Shown here: positions 1-9,089 of the stretch, piece by piece
How the letters are laid out: each line of letters opens with the position of its first letter
Numbering within the stretch: the first letter of the stretch is position 1
Origin: Planctomycetota bacterium
GTDB lineage: Bacteria; Planctomycetota; Phycisphaerae; Phycisphaerales; UBA1924
Assembly: GCA_024280755.1 (NCBI GenBank)
Contig: JAJRPN010000015.1
Location: 1 to 36,112 of the forward strand
Direction: 5' to 3'
Length of the DNA stretch: 36,112 nt
Made by a program: the position numbers and the translations under genes
The notes under the pieces: model-generated
What the model was told of the DNA's origin: nothing
The model's input: only the letters and a program-made list of their open reading frames with translations
The model's database searches: none

Positions 1-750
1 CCAGCCCCGGCAGATATCGTGCTTGCATCGGGAGAGCATGATCAAAGAATTTTTGAAGCCTTGGGAAACAGAGCGTCAGCTACAGGGCTCGTTCGGCTCA
101 GCGGGTTTGCTGATCAGGTCAAGGCGTGTCGAGGTGAGCATCTTCCCAAAGGTTTGCTCGTGGCGACTGCGAATCAGCCTGCGTTTACTGCTGGAGGCAG
201 AGCAAGGTTGCTCGAATCATTGAAAGAGATTCAGAAAGAAGGGGTTCGGAATGGATTCCAGATTCGATGGCGGATAGATCAGCAACTCGCACAAAAAATA
301 GATGTCGAAGTTGATCAGGGGGGCCTTGCAGAATCTTTGGAGAGTGTGAAGGCTGTATTGACGAGCGCGTCGACGCTTGCGATTGAGTCGATGCTGGCTA
401 ACAAACCAACCGGGATTATTCATCCCCATCCCTGGCCGTTGTGGATTCCGACGGCTTGGCGATTTGATGGCAGTTGTAGCGAAGGGGTCGAACAAGATCT
501 ACAAGCGATGCAGGAATTGGATGGGGCAGATGAGGCATCCAATGCAGCGGCAAATGAATCGATCGAGAAAGTTTTCGATGGAGCGAATCCGATGCGGACA
601 AGCTCGGTTAACCAGCTCATGAACGCTCTCTTTGAACCCTGCGCTGAGTTGCGATCGCTTCAAGATCGAATCGTGCAGCAATACGCATGTGAAGATTCGC
701 CAAAGAATGCAGCAAGAACGATCCAGCGTGCTGCGGGTAGGATCGAGTGA
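1..750 (+). CDS. GT-B-like glycosyltransferase/capsule synthesis protein, 5'-truncated
   Basis: The frame is open from the first base, so the true start lies upstream and only the last 249 residues or so are seen. The segment VLTSASTLAIESMLANKP near residues 112-130 (counting from base 19) resembles the C-terminal nucleotide-sugar-binding part of GT-B enzymes such as LpxB, UDP-GlcNAc 2-epimerase or CDP-glycerol transferases, where a Ser/Thr-rich loop and an E-x(5)-KP motif contact the donor. No signal peptide or membrane segment is visible. It converges on adenine deaminase with an 11-bp gap and is not obviously linked to it. The role in surface polysaccharide or lipid glycosylation is an inference from this one motif; the acceptor and donor cannot be told. 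Confidence 0.5.
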   Translation, partial: PAPADIVLASGEHDQRIFEALGNRASATGLVRLSGFADQVKACRGEHLPKGLLVATANQPAFTAGGRARLLESLKEIQKEGVRNGFQIRWRIDQQLAQKIDVEVDQGGLAESLESVKAVLTSASTLAIESMLANKPTGIIHPHPWPLWIPTAWRFDGSCSEGVEQDLQAMQELDGADEASNAAANESIEKVFDGANPMRTSSVNQLMNALFEPCAELRSLQDRIVQQYACEDSPKNAARTIQRAAGRIE

Positions 751-761
751 TTTGCGAATCG

Positions 762-2507
762 TTAGACTTCGAGTGTGACGATGCGTTGTTGCTCAACATC
801 GACCAGCCCAAGATCGGTCAGTTTGAGCTTTGGGATGACCGGCAAGGGTAAAAAACTCAGAGGCATAAATGGATCTTCGATCGTGCAACCCGTGTGTTGA
901 ACGCTTTCGAGCAATGCGTCTTGCTGTTTGATGAGGTCTATCGCGTTGGCATCGGAGATCAAGCCTGCGATCGGCAATGGCATCATCCCGACGACTTTCC
1001 CATCAAGAACAACACATTGCCCACCTCCAGCTTCTTCTAAGGCTCGTGCGGCGATGACCATGTCGGCATCGTTTGTGCCAACAATCGCAAGGTTATGCGC
1101 ATCGTGCCCGACCGTGCTTGCGAGTGCGCCGTTGGTCATTCCAAAGCCGGTCACGAACCCAAGCCCGATTCCATTTGAGGTTCCATGGCGAGCGATAACC
1201 GCGAGTTTGAGCATATCTTGCGATGGGTCTGCGATGTAGAAATCATCGAGAATCGTAGGTTCCATGTGCCGCTCGCCGGTGATAAGCTGGTGCGGGTCTG
1301 CTTCGATAACTCGGATGAGCTTTGTGTTTTCTTTGGCAAGGATTTGAAGTGAACTGCTGGTGAAACCAGAACTGATTTTGACCGATCCTCGACTGAATGA
1401 ATCATCAGGTTTCGGTGCCTGGTCCAATGTGCCTTCAGAAATCACTCCGTTTTGAGCAACCAGATCGCCCTGCCAGTACACATTCGTCGGGCGAATATCT
1501 GCGAGATCATCGAACACGATCATGTCGGCTTGTCGCCCAGGGGCGATTGCGCCGAGATCAGGTTGGCGATAATGATCCGCGACATGAAGCGAACCCATCG
1601 CCAGAGCTGTGATCGGGTCGAGCCCGAGTGTGATCGCTTTGCGAACAACATGGTCGATGTGCCCTTCACGATGAAGATCGCCCGGATGGCGGTCATCAGT
1701 GCAGAAGCAGAATCGCGTCGCGTTCTGGCTATTGACCACGCCTACGAGTGCTTCAAGGTTTCTTGCTGCGCTGCCTTCGCGTAAGAAAACGCGAAGTCCA
1801 AGCCCAACCTTTTCCATTGCTTCTTCTGGGGTTGTGCATTCATGGTCAGAGCTAATTCCCGCAGCAACATACGCACCGAGCGCCGATCCTGAAAGTCCTG
1901 GGCAATGCCCATCGACAATCGCGAGATCGAGCCCGAGCTGAACTTTTTCTAGGATCGCTTGGTTGCCGAGGAACACGCCTGGGAAGTTCATCATCTCGGC
2001 GAGTGCGACGACTCTTGGGTCATCGAACATCGGCTTGAGGTCATCAGCTTCGAGCCGGGCACCCGAGTTCTCAAAGGCTGACGATGGCACACAAGAGGAA
2101 GCTGCGAACATGATATTCATAGGCAGCCCAACACTCGCATCCATCAATAGCTTGATACCGTTCATGCCAAGCACATTGGCGATTTCATGAGGATCGAAGA
2201 CCACGCCGGTGGTGCCATGGGGGGCAGCAACGCGTACAAACTCGCGAGGCATCATCATCGTCGACTCGACATGCATGTGGGCATCGATCAAACCTGGAGC
2301 GATGAACCGTCCATCGAGATCAACGGTCTCTTTCGCATCAAATGGTCCTGGGCCAACCGCTGCGATCCGCCCACCAAAGACACTCACGCTCACACGCTCG
2401 GTTTTTCGAGTAAACACATTGACCACTTGTCCATTGACAAAGACCAAATCAGCGGGTTGATCCCCACGAGCGACGGCCATCAGTTCTGGACAAGTTCTTG
2501 AAATCAT
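762..2507 (-). CDS. ade: Adenine deaminase
   Basis: A 581-aa amidohydrolase-superfamily enzyme that converts adenine to hypoxanthine and ammonia in the cytoplasm (purine salvage). The fold starts with a small beta-sandwich (residues 18-65, LVFVNGQVVNVFT) and then the metal-binding motif APGLIDAHMHVEST with the HMH triad at 77-79 followed by the VES typical of adenine deaminases. DDRHPGDLHREGHIDH (about residue 270) and the C-terminal domain with VGHDAHNLAIVGTND are also characteristic. Length matches the family (about 550-600). The ATG at 2507 is supported by GGAGAA six bases upstream. It reads away from the tRNA-Gly-derived repeat and terminator at 2535-2607, so its promoter must sit in or near that short gap. 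Nothing looks damaged. Confidence 0.95.
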   Translation of the reverse strand: MISRTCPELMAVARGDQPADLVFVNGQVVNVFTRKTERVSVSVFGGRIAAVGPGPFDAKETVDLDGRFIAPGLIDAHMHVESTMMMPREFVRVAAPHGTTGVVFDPHEIANVLGMNGIKLLMDASVGLPMNIMFAASSCVPSSAFENSGARLEADDLKPMFDDPRVVALAEMMNFPGVFLGNQAILEKVQLGLDLAIVDGHCPGLSGSALGAYVAAGISSDHECTTPEEAMEKVGLGLRVFLREGSAARNLEALVGVVNSQNATRFCFCTDDRHPGDLHREGHIDHVVRKAITLGLDPITALAMGSLHVADHYRQPDLGAIAPGRQADMIVFDDLADIRPTNVYWQGDLVAQNGVISEGTLDQAPKPDDSFSRGSVKISSGFTSSSLQILAKENTKLIRVIEADPHQLITGERHMEPTILDDFYIADPSQDMLKLAVIARHGTSNGIGLGFVTGFGMTNGALASTVGHDAHNLAIVGTNDADMVIAARALEEAGGGQCVVLDGKVVGMMPLPIAGLISDANAIDLIKQQDALLESVQHTGCTIEDPFMPLSFLPLPVIPKLKLTDLGLVDVEQQRIVTLEV

Positions 2508-2534
2508 CTGAGTTCTCCATGCGTATCAGCTATG

Positions 2535-2564
2535 AAAAAAAAGCGACCCCGTCGGGTCATTTTT
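2535..2564. terminator. Rho-independent terminator, probably the original tRNA-Gly terminator
   Basis: GACCC (2545-2549) and GGGTC (2554-2558) form a stem with a CGTC loop. There is an A8 run on the left (2535-2542) and a T5 run on the right (2560-2564), so it can work on either strand; the minus-strand reading has the longer T tract. It lies immediately 3' (in the tRNA sense) of the spare tRNA-Gly half at 2568-2607. The simplest reading is that it ended the tRNA transcript before the element split the two. Confidence 0.7.
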
Positions 2565-2567
2565 CGC

Positions 2568-2607
2568 AAAGCGGGTGGACGGGTTCGAACCGACAACATT
2601 CAGCTTG
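2568..2607 (-). repeat. Duplicated 3' half of tRNA-Gly (att-like direct repeat, distal copy)
   Basis: These 40 bases repeat 10295-10334 in the same orientation with one difference (T at 2584 versus C at 10311). The matching stretch covers the tRNA-Gly acceptor 3' strand, T arm, variable loop and the 3' side of the anticodon arm, then identity stops abruptly. A 3' tRNA fragment at the far end of an island is the classic footprint of tyrosine-recombinase integration into a tRNA. Beyond 2608 weak similarity to the 5' half (around 2618-2636) might exist, so a decayed complete tRNA copy is an alternative. Confidence 0.75.
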
Positions 2608-2770
2608 AAACCTTATCCCAATAAGCTCTGAACCCGTGGGTTACTAGGAGTTTAGCAGCTAAAACCTTCATTTTCAGCATAGGAATCTCTGAATAATTGC
2701 GCAACCCCCGAGCTTTTAATCCGTACCGTCTCCTGTAGCAAGTCTTCCTCTTTGACTCAGAAGATTTCTC

Positions 2771-3152
2771 ATGCCGATCCGGAAGAATGCACCGATGGGG
2801 TTTGCCGATGTCGTCCTCGAAGACCTCGGCTCTTCACGCACCACAAAGTTTCTCGACAAACTCGACGAGGCCACGCCTTGGCGTGATCGACGCGATCGTG
2901 TATAAACGAATACGCAGCCAGAGCGAATTTCACGATTGGCAATATCGCTGGAATGTGCTTGTTTTCAAGTTTCGATCGAAGGTGGAGTACCCATTTGCGA
3001 TGATGAAACATCAACTTGGATATCGCAAGGTGCGCTACCGCGGCTTGGAGAGAAACGCATTGGATGTGTGCTCGATGTTGATGGCGTGCAACTTGAAACG
3101 GAGCGTGTGGCTTGGATCGAAAAGCTTTGAGCCTGTGCCAAAAAAGAGGTGA
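2771..3152 (+). pseudogene. IS5-family transposase remnant with internal deletion and frameshift
   Basis: The N-terminal piece starts at ATG 2771 (FADVVLEDLGSSRTTKFLDK) and stops at 2905. From about 2898 the +1-shifted frame continues as the C-terminal DDE region, with EYPFAMMKHQLGYRKVRYRG and RNALDVCSMLMACNLKR, and stops at 3152. In IS5-group transposases the motif E-x-x-F-x-x-x-K-x-x-x-G-x-x-x-x-R-Y-R-G holds the catalytic Glu. Only about 120 residues remain of the 330 or so expected, so the middle with both catalytic Asp residues is gone. No convincing terminal inverted repeats were found by eye. Confidence 0.8.
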
Positions 3153-3316
3153 TGCGGTGCGCAGTGGGTGCGTGCTGATCGAGAATAAACGGCTTGAATC
3201 GAGCGGGTTTTAGCCTTGAATGATCGATTCGAGTAAGTTCAACGGGGAAGGTATTACAGTTCCACACGATTTCGAGTAGAATCACGGCTGAGCCTTTGAT
3301 TGGTCAGAGAATCCCA

Positions 3317-3853
3317 TCAATCGTCGACACGGTAAACCCCGGTGGCCCGCACAGTCAGCACATTCTCGTTGGGGCGGGGGGCAACGGTGCCTACAACAAT
3401 CACCTCGTCAAGAGCAGATAACCCTTCGATAGCCAAGTCGTCGGTGATAGGTTTGCCGCTTGCATCTACGACTTGGATGGTCACGGAGTTCGTTGTAATC
3501 GTATCAGGTGTTTCGCAGCAGTAGTCCCAAGGGGTTCGGCAACCATCGTCGGGGTTATCGCCGCAGTGTGGGATAGCGAGATCGATCACAGTAAAGACAG
3601 AACTTCCCTCGGTGAGCGGTTCCTTGCGGCCACCGATTCGGCCACGGATCACAACTTGTTCTCCTTCCAATGCGGATGCTTTGGCTTCGCCCACGCTCTG
3701 GGCTTCCTCTGGTTCTGAGGCGAGCACCCATGTGGGCGTGTTCGTGATCGACTCTGCGGGGCTCTGGGTGGCCGGAGGACTATCGTTGCACCCGGTTAAC
3801 ATGAGCGTTGAGATCGCGAGGGTTGCGAGTGTTTGGATGGTGAGTTTGGACAT
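3317..3853 (-). CDS. OB-fold-like lipoprotein with conserved-looking Cys cluster
   Basis: A 178-aa lipoprotein: the signal peptide ends in the lipobox LTGC with Cys22. Residues 60-175 alternate hydrophobic strands (EQVVIRGRIGG, FTVIDL, DEVIVVGTV, VLTVRATGVY) in a pattern that suggests an OB-fold. In the middle is the motif HCGDNPDDGCRTPWDYCCE with Cys97, 105, 112 and 113, which could bind a metal or form disulfides. It is the last gene of the exporter operon, 36 bp after the second permease. A role as a periplasmic or outer-membrane accessory lipoprotein of the exporter is inferred from position only. Confidence 0.7.
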   Translation of the reverse strand: MSKLTIQTLATLAISTLMLTGCNDSPPATQSPAESITNTPTWVLASEPEEAQSVGEAKASALEGEQVVIRGRIGGRKEPLTEGSSVFTVIDLAIPHCGDNPDDGCRTPWDYCCETPDTITTNSVTIQVVDASGKPITDDLAIEGLSALDEVIVVGTVAPRPNENVLTVRATGVYRVDD

Positions 3854-3889
3854 GGTTTCTCCTATAAGGTTAGGTTCGGTTGATGTAAG

Positions 3890-5062
3890 TCAGAACGATT
3901 TGAGCGCTTCCGAGATGGGTAAGCGTAGACAGCGGATGGCGGGTGGGAGTGCGCCGACGAGGCCGACGACCAGACCACTCAAAATACCAATGAGCAGTAC
4001 GGGAGCGTCGATCGTTAGGGCAAAGGCACCCATTGAAAACTTGATAGCCAGCCCATCGAGTAGCACCACTCCAAGGAATGCTCCGATGAGCACGCCGCAG
4101 GAGGCCGCAAAGACAGATTCTTCGATGAGGTTGGCCACGATTGCGAGGCGTGTGAACCCAATGGCTTGGAGCATGCCAATCTCGCGGACACGGGCGGCGA
4201 ATGCGGCGTACATGGTATTGAGCCCGCCCAAAATCCCACCCGAGGCGATCAAAATGGAGGTGACGATGACCATGAAACGGATCGGGCCATAGAAGGCGGC
4301 GATCGATGCGTAATAGTCACGCTCTGGGATCGCAGTAACCTCAAGATCAAGGCGGCTCTTGGCAAACAGGTCGGTGTCGGCGAAGGTCGCCTTGTCGAGC
4401 GTGACGACGACGCACGAGAGCGTGGCTTGGCGATTGGTTGCGATCTGAAGATCCGTGAGAGGAATCCATATCTCAGCATTCATGACCGTGTTGGGCGCGG
4501 CGAATCGGCCCACGATCGTCCAGTCTCTGTTGTCAAAGTGCAGGGTGTTACCGAGTTCTAATCGCTCGTCAGGAACGCCGAGACGGGTGGCGGTAAACTC
4601 GCCGACCATGATTTCATCGAGCCCTGATCTCGGCGAGTGCCCCTCGATTATTTCGATCTCGGGATGGACCAGCAGGGCAACCGGGCGGACGCCACGCATC
4701 ACTGCCGCAAGATCCTTTGTGCTGTTGGCGTTTTCTCTCACAGGCAGGGCGGCGTGGATCTCCGGGGAGGCATAGATCACGCCGGCTTGTTGTTTGAGTC
4801 CGGGGATGCTCGCGGCTGCGATACCTTCAACCGATGCGTCAATTTGTGAACGCTCGACGCCTTCTTCGCTGCCGGTACCCAGTATCATGATGTTGTTATG
4901 AAGCCCAACATCTTGCGTTAGTGTGAGCTGCATGCCGCGGATGAATCCTCCCGCGGCGAGCACCAGCAGCACAACGAGTGACGAGCCGACAAGCGAGGCC
5001 GTCAGGCGGACAGGGCTGCGGCCGAGGTTGCGAAAAGCGTATTGGAATGGGAGTTGACGCAT
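3890..5062 (-). CDS. ABC transporter permease, FtsX/MacB type
   Basis: A 390-aa inner-membrane protein with one N-terminal transmembrane helix (about residues 20-42), a periplasmic domain of roughly 220 residues, and three C-terminal helices. The C-terminal part contains the family signature VREIGMLQAIGFTRLAIVAN, the cytoplasmic coupling segment, and ends LPISEALKSF like many MacB/LolC-type subunits. It follows the other permease with a 9-bp gap, so the two probably form a heterodimer with one ATPase. Such mechanotransmission exporters move substrates from the periplasm or membrane using ATP hydrolysis on the cytoplasmic side; the substrate here is unknown. Confidence 0.88.
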   Translation of the reverse strand: MRQLPFQYAFRNLGRSPVRLTASLVGSSLVVLLVLAAGGFIRGMQLTLTQDVGLHNNIMILGTGSEEGVERSQIDASVEGIAAASIPGLKQQAGVIYASPEIHAALPVRENANSTKDLAAVMRGVRPVALLVHPEIEIIEGHSPRSGLDEIMVGEFTATRLGVPDERLELGNTLHFDNRDWTIVGRFAAPNTVMNAEIWIPLTDLQIATNRQATLSCVVVTLDKATFADTDLFAKSRLDLEVTAIPERDYYASIAAFYGPIRFMVIVTSILIASGGILGGLNTMYAAFAARVREIGMLQAIGFTRLAIVANLIEESVFAASCGVLIGAFLGVVLLDGLAIKFSMGAFALTIDAPVLLIGILSGLVVGLVGALPPAIRCLRLPISEALKSF

Positions 5063-5071
5063 TGTGATTCC

Positions 5072-6223
5072 TTACGCGGCACGAAAACATTCGGCGATCT
5101 GACGACGGGAAGCCTGCCAAGCCGGGACGAGACCAGCGAGCACCCCGATGGAGCCGCAGATAAGGAGCCCGGAAGCGAGCAGTCCCGCATCGGCGACGAT
5201 GGGGATCGAGGTACCCTCGACGGAAAGAGCAAAGTTGCCATAGCGTGCGACTCCGACGGCGAGCGTAGCACCGAAGGCCCCTCCGATGAGTGAGAGAAGC
5301 ACGCCCTCGGCCATGATCAGGGCCGCGACAAGTCGCCCCGAATACCCGAGGGTTTGGAGCACCGCGTGTTCTGAAATTCGGCTTTGTACGCCGAGGATAA
5401 TGGAGTTGGCCATGAGCGCAAGGACCGCGGCGAGACACCCAAGGCCAAGCCAGCGGGCGAAGCCAACCAACTCAATAATATCGTCGGCGATTTTGCCGAT
5501 AAATGCTTTCTCGCCGAAGGTCGCGGTTGGTTCTTGAGCAATACGAAAGACCTCGTCGATATCGTCGGCAACCTGGTCGAGCATCGACGGGTCTTGTACC
5601 TTGACATTGAACTGGGTGACTATCCCGAGTTGGTTTTTGCCGGCGAGTTGCACGAACTCTAGTGCTGTGTACGCGACATTCTGGTCTTGGGCATTGTCAG
5701 AGCGAATCACGCCAGCGACATACGCTGTGATGCCCGCGGCGTCAAAGGTCATGCCCGGGCGGAGTCCGCGACGGTTGGCGAGCGTCTCGCCGAGTAATGC
5801 CGCGTCGGTTCGGGATTTCCATTCCGCGATCGAGCCGGCGATAATTTCTAACTCATCGCCTCGGTCGGCGATGAAATCGTCTTTGGGAACACCCCGGAAT
5901 GTCACCACATCCAAACTTGTCCGACAGTTGGAAACGACAATTTTCATCGGCGTCACGCTGAGCACGCCATCAACATCCTCGATCCGTCGTTGGTAATCTT
6001 GTGGGAGTTGGCTTGTTGCCGGGCAGTAGCGATCCTCGCGATAGACCACCAGCGTGGTATCGTTGGCCGTCGCGGTCGTCGCTATGGTGACGCCTTTATT
6101 CATCGCTTGCACGGCGGTATAAAGGAACATAGCGATGCCAATGCCAGAGATCGTCAGCAGCGAACGAATGCGGTGGCGGGTAACCTGTTTGAACACATAC
6201 GGGATGCAGCGAAGCGGATTCAT
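5072..6223 (-). CDS. ABC transporter permease, FtsX/MacB type
   Basis: A 383-aa permease with an N-terminal helix (LLTISGIGIAMFLYTAVQAM, about 20-41), a periplasmic domain and three C-terminal helices. The coupling segment ISEHAVLQTLGYSGRLVAAL corresponds to the E-x-G-x-L-(K/Q)-A-x-G motif of the family. Its ATG overlaps the end of the ATPase gene by 4 bp, which implies translational coupling. Only distant similarity to the downstream permease is visible, as in paired LolC/LolE-like subunits. Confidence 0.88.
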   Translation of the reverse strand: MNPLRCIPYVFKQVTRHRIRSLLTISGIGIAMFLYTAVQAMNKGVTIATTATANDTTLVVYREDRYCPATSQLPQDYQRRIEDVDGVLSVTPMKIVVSNCRTSLDVVTFRGVPKDDFIADRGDELEIIAGSIAEWKSRTDAALLGETLANRRGLRPGMTFDAAGITAYVAGVIRSDNAQDQNVAYTALEFVQLAGKNQLGIVTQFNVKVQDPSMLDQVADDIDEVFRIAQEPTATFGEKAFIGKIADDIIELVGFARWLGLGCLAAVLALMANSIILGVQSRISEHAVLQTLGYSGRLVAALIMAEGVLLSLIGGAFGATLAVGVARYGNFALSVEGTSIPIVADAGLLASGLLICGSIGVLAGLVPAWQASRRQIAECFRAA

Positions 6224-6924
6224 GCAGTCACCTCTTGGGTCTTGTGCGACTGATCTTCGACGAGGCGACCTTTGTTGAGGTGGAGTGTGCGCTTGGCGTA
6301 ATCGGTCGTCTTGGGGTCATGGGTCACCATGATGATGGTCTTGCCAAGTTCGCCGTTGAGTTCTTGGAGCAGCGACATCACCGCATGGGCGGAGGGCTTG
6401 TCGAGATCACCCGTCGGCTCGTCGGCGACAATGATCGCGGGGTCGGGGACGATCGCGCGGGCGATGGCGACCCGTTGCTCTTGACCGCCTGAAAGTTGAC
6501 GCGGAAAATGGCTGTGGCGATCGGCAATGCCAACCCGGTCAAGGGCGGTCATGATCCGTTGGTGTCGCTCTCGTCGGGACAATGGGTGAAGGAGCAGCGG
6601 CAACTCGACATTTTCGTACGCCGTAAGGACAGGGACAAGGTTGTAAAGTTGGAAGACATATCCGACTTGCTGCGATCGCCACGCTGCGAGTTTGTTTCGG
6701 CTCAGCGTCCCGATGTCGGTGCCTTCGATGATCAACGATCCACTGGTGGGCGAGTCGATCCCGGCGATGAGGTTGAGCAGTGTGGTTTTGCCGCTGCCGC
6801 TGGGGCCCATTAAGGCTAGAAAATCGCTGTGGGGTACATCGAGGTCGAGTTCATCGAGCGGGCGAATCGTGGTTTCACCTTTGCGGTATTCGCGGGTGAG
6901 CTTTCTGCATTCAATCATGGTCAT
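6220..6924 (-). CDS. ABC transporter ATP-binding protein, LolD/MacB type
   Basis: A 234-aa nucleotide-binding subunit with all motifs intact: Walker [10 protein letters not shown] (40-48), Q-loop Gln92 in [12 protein letters not shown], signature LSGGQ (144-148), Walker B IIVADEP (164-170) followed by D-loop GDLD, and switch His202 in MVTHD. The [19 protein letters not shown] stretch is typical of the LolD/MacB/FtsE branch. It overlaps both neighbours by 4 bp (adaptor upstream, permease downstream), so the three subunits are translated together. It would hydrolyse ATP at the cytoplasmic face to drive the two permeases. Confidence 0.93.
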   Translation of the reverse strand: MTMIECRKLTREYRKGETTIRPLDELDLDVPHSDFLALMGPSGSGKTTLLNLIAGIDSPTSGSLIIEGTDIGTLSRNKLAAWRSQQVGYVFQLYNLVPVLTAYENVELPLLLHPLSRRERHQRIMTALDRVGIADRHSHFPRQLSGGQEQRVAIARAIVPDPAIIVADEPTGDLDKPSAHAVMSLLQELNGELGKTIIMVTHDPKTTDYAKRTLHLNKGRLVEDQSHKTQEVTA

Positions 6925-8471
6925 GATGACGATCCTTCATTGGTTTGGCTACCGACAACGACGGTCTCGCCTTCTTGAGGCTCTGTGACGCCGACGGCGA
7001 TCAAAGCGCCGGGCTGGATGTCACCAACGATCGTGAGCCACCTTCCGGATCGCTCGATTACAGTGACCGGGCGTGCGTTGAGCACACCGCGTCCATTGCG
7101 ACGATTGATCACGATCCACACGCGGGCTGATACGCCCCCGCCATCAAGTGCGTCAGCGGGGATCAGGACCCGTGTTTTGCGATCCGACTGTGTATCTGAT
7201 TCAGAGATATCATCCCCCCGCGGCGGCAGGAACTTGACTCGTGTGAGCATCTCCGGGCGCAAGGCTGGGTCAGGATTTTGTACCTTTACCTTGAACTGGA
7301 GTGTGTTCTTTTGGAGATCAGCCTGGTGCGTCGCTCGCAGTACCACACCTTGGAACACGCGGTCGGGCAGCACTTCGACGACCACCTCGCATATCTGGCC
7401 GACCGAGATATGCGCCGCGTCTGCCAGCGGCACATCGACCCGGACCTGAATCTGCTCCGGGTCGTATAGGTATACCAGATGGGCCGAGTGTGGCGAGTCC
7501 ATCATGCGGATCACTTTGTCGCCGGGTATTTTTAATCTGCGTTGGACATACCCAGAGATGGGAGCCCGGATTACCATGCGTTCGTGCTCAAGTGCCGCTT
7601 CATCGCGGAGCGCTGAAGTTTGTGCGATTGCGGAGTTCGCGAACGCGACTATCGCGGTTGCGGTGTCTAGGCGCCGCCGATCTTCGATACGCAGTTCGAG
7701 ATCCCGCTTGGCTGCTCGGAGTTCGGCGCGGCGCAGTTCTGATCTTGCCACCAGAATCGGCCCGCGAGCCTCAATCGCACCGACCTCTGCCCGCTGGGCC
7801 GCCGCACGCTGTTCGGCTGCGATGTATTCGAGTTCGTTGGTGGCACCCAGTTCGGTCGATCTACCTACACGGTCTGCCTCCTCTTCGAGCCAGATCAGCG
7901 TGGCGCGAGCTGACTCGATAAGCAAAGGCAACTGAGCGATCTCGGCTTCGCTTTCTGCGACCGCGGCTCGCCCAGTTTCGACTGCCCGTTGGAGTTCCAC
8001 AGGTTCCTCCCAAGCACGCTCTGCCGCTTCAAGATCGGCTAGGGAAACACCAAGGGTCGATTTTGCTTTGGCGAGTTCAGCCTCGGCTCGTCGCAGACGG
8101 ATTTGGGCGTCCTCGGCTACCAGCCTCGCAACGACTTGACCCTGCTCGACAAAGTCGCCTTCGAGCACTTCGATACTCTCTACGATGCCGTCGGCGAGGG
8201 CCGAGCATGCAATGTAAAACGGCTCCGCTTCGAGCCATCCCGGTGCTTGGACGGTGGGGACCTCGCGCGAGTTCTGCCCTTGACTTAATAAAGGCCCGGT
8301 GGCAGTCGTGCGATCGAACACCGCTTGCACCACGGCCACTTGCCGAGCGGGCCGAATGACCGGCCAAGCGTTCCATCCAATTAACAGGAGTGTGGCTCCA
8401 ACTACGATTGATGCGACCAAAACGGCGCTGCGTGGGCGATGGATAGCTCGATCACCAGTATCAGATTTCAT
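6921..8471 (-). CDS. Efflux periplasmic adaptor, HlyD/MacA family
   Basis: A 516-aa membrane-fusion protein. An N-terminal anchor (about residues 15-36) is followed by a first lipoyl half (86-122, GIVESIEVLEGDFVEQGQVV), a long alpha-helical hairpin rich in Ala, Glu and Arg (about 123-298), the second lipoyl half (APISGYVQRRLKIPGDKV, 303-320), a beta-barrel domain (about 332-430) and a membrane-proximal domain. The hairpin is longer than in basic MacA proteins, and residues 50-80 form an extra segment. The start at ATG 8471 has GAGG eight bases upstream. It should link the permease pair to an outer-membrane channel, but no TolC-like gene is in the window. Confidence 0.88.
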   Translation of the reverse strand: MKSDTGDRAIHRPRSAVLVASIVVGATLLLIGWNAWPVIRPARQVAVVQAVFDRTTATGPLLSQGQNSREVPTVQAPGWLEAEPFYIACSALADGIVESIEVLEGDFVEQGQVVARLVAEDAQIRLRRAEAELAKAKSTLGVSLADLEAAERAWEEPVELQRAVETGRAAVAESEAEIAQLPLLIESARATLIWLEEEADRVGRSTELGATNELEYIAAEQRAAAQRAEVGAIEARGPILVARSELRRAELRAAKRDLELRIEDRRRLDTATAIVAFANSAIAQTSALRDEAALEHERMVIRAPISGYVQRRLKIPGDKVIRMMDSPHSAHLVYLYDPEQIQVRVDVPLADAAHISVGQICEVVVEVLPDRVFQGVVLRATHQADLQKNTLQFKVKVQNPDPALRPEMLTRVKFLPPRGDDISESDTQSDRKTRVLIPADALDGGGVSARVWIVINRRNGRGVLNARPVTVIERSGRWLTIVGDIQPGALIAVGVTEPQEGETVVVGSQTNEGSSS

Positions 8472-8525
8472 ATAAAGTACCTCAAAAGACGAGCATGACC
8501 GAAGGGCGCAATGGGCGCACCTTAC

Positions 8526-8936
8526 CTATACGGTAAAGGTCAAGTGTCTTGGAGGTCGCATCAGGCGGCTGATGTGTAGTGAGCCGTGGGCTACTTGCGG
8601 GGATAGGCGGATGTATGCAGATGCAAGCCGAGGCGTAGTGTTTTTCAAAGTGACGGGCACGGGTGCTGATGTCTTGGAGGTGCCGCAGCATGATAGATGA
8701 CAACTGCATTCATCACAGGGTGTATTGTCCTGGTCGTCTTGATCGTCCTGAGTCGGCTCATCGGGATCACTCTGCCCGTCGTCGATGCAGCAGAGCGACG
8801 ATGCATCGTATTGGCCAACGGCAGTCGACTGTAAACCGTTGAGAGCCAAGCAATCGCAGGTTTCCAGCGAGAATATTCGCGGCGGAATAACCACGAAACT
8901 CAGAGCGATCAAAATGGTCACAAACTGGAGCATCAT
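8526..8936 (-). CDS. Small exported Cys-rich protein, unknown function
   Basis: A 136-aa protein with a hydrophobic N-terminus (residues 3-18) that looks like a signal peptide. Nine Cys follow: CDC (27-29), CC (49-50), and the cluster CDECSCHLSCCG (74-85), which also has His80. Residues 52-72 are an acidic Asp/Gln/Glu linker. The C-terminus ends in a basic RLMRPPRHL segment. The Cys/His/Asp make-up suggests metal binding. It is the first gene of the exporter operon, 54 bp before the adaptor. TATACT (8940-8945 on the plus strand, read in reverse) lies only four bases before the ATG and no Shine-Dalgarno is seen, so a leaderless mRNA is possible. No family is recognised. Confidence 0.55.
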   Translation of the reverse strand: MMLQFVTILIALSFVVIPPRIFSLETCDCLALNGLQSTAVGQYDASSLCCIDDGQSDPDEPTQDDQDDQDNTPCDECSCHLSCCGTSKTSAPVPVTLKNTTPRLASAYIRLSPQVAHGSLHISRLMRPPRHLTFTV

Positions 8937-9089
8937 ACAAGTATATCGTCATGACTGGTCAGCGGTTTCAAGTTCTTTGGAAATTCTAGGCTGCGTCCGA
9001 TATCGAACTCCGGAGTTCAGAAGGCCCAAACAGGAGCCTAGACACAGGGTTCTCAGTGAGTAGGCTCGGATGACGGAGCCGATCAATGG

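Noticed and set aside
2608..2640. Possible decayed 5' half of a second tRNA-Gly next to the spare 3' half
   Set aside because: Only a short AGCT/ACCCG-type likeness with a gap is seen; the sharp end of identity at 2607 fits an att repeat better. Kept only as an alternative.
3612..4292. A 226-codon plus-strand open frame
   Set aside because: It lies antisense across the end of a clear permease gene and the lipoprotein gene and has no recognisable domain or ribosome-binding site.
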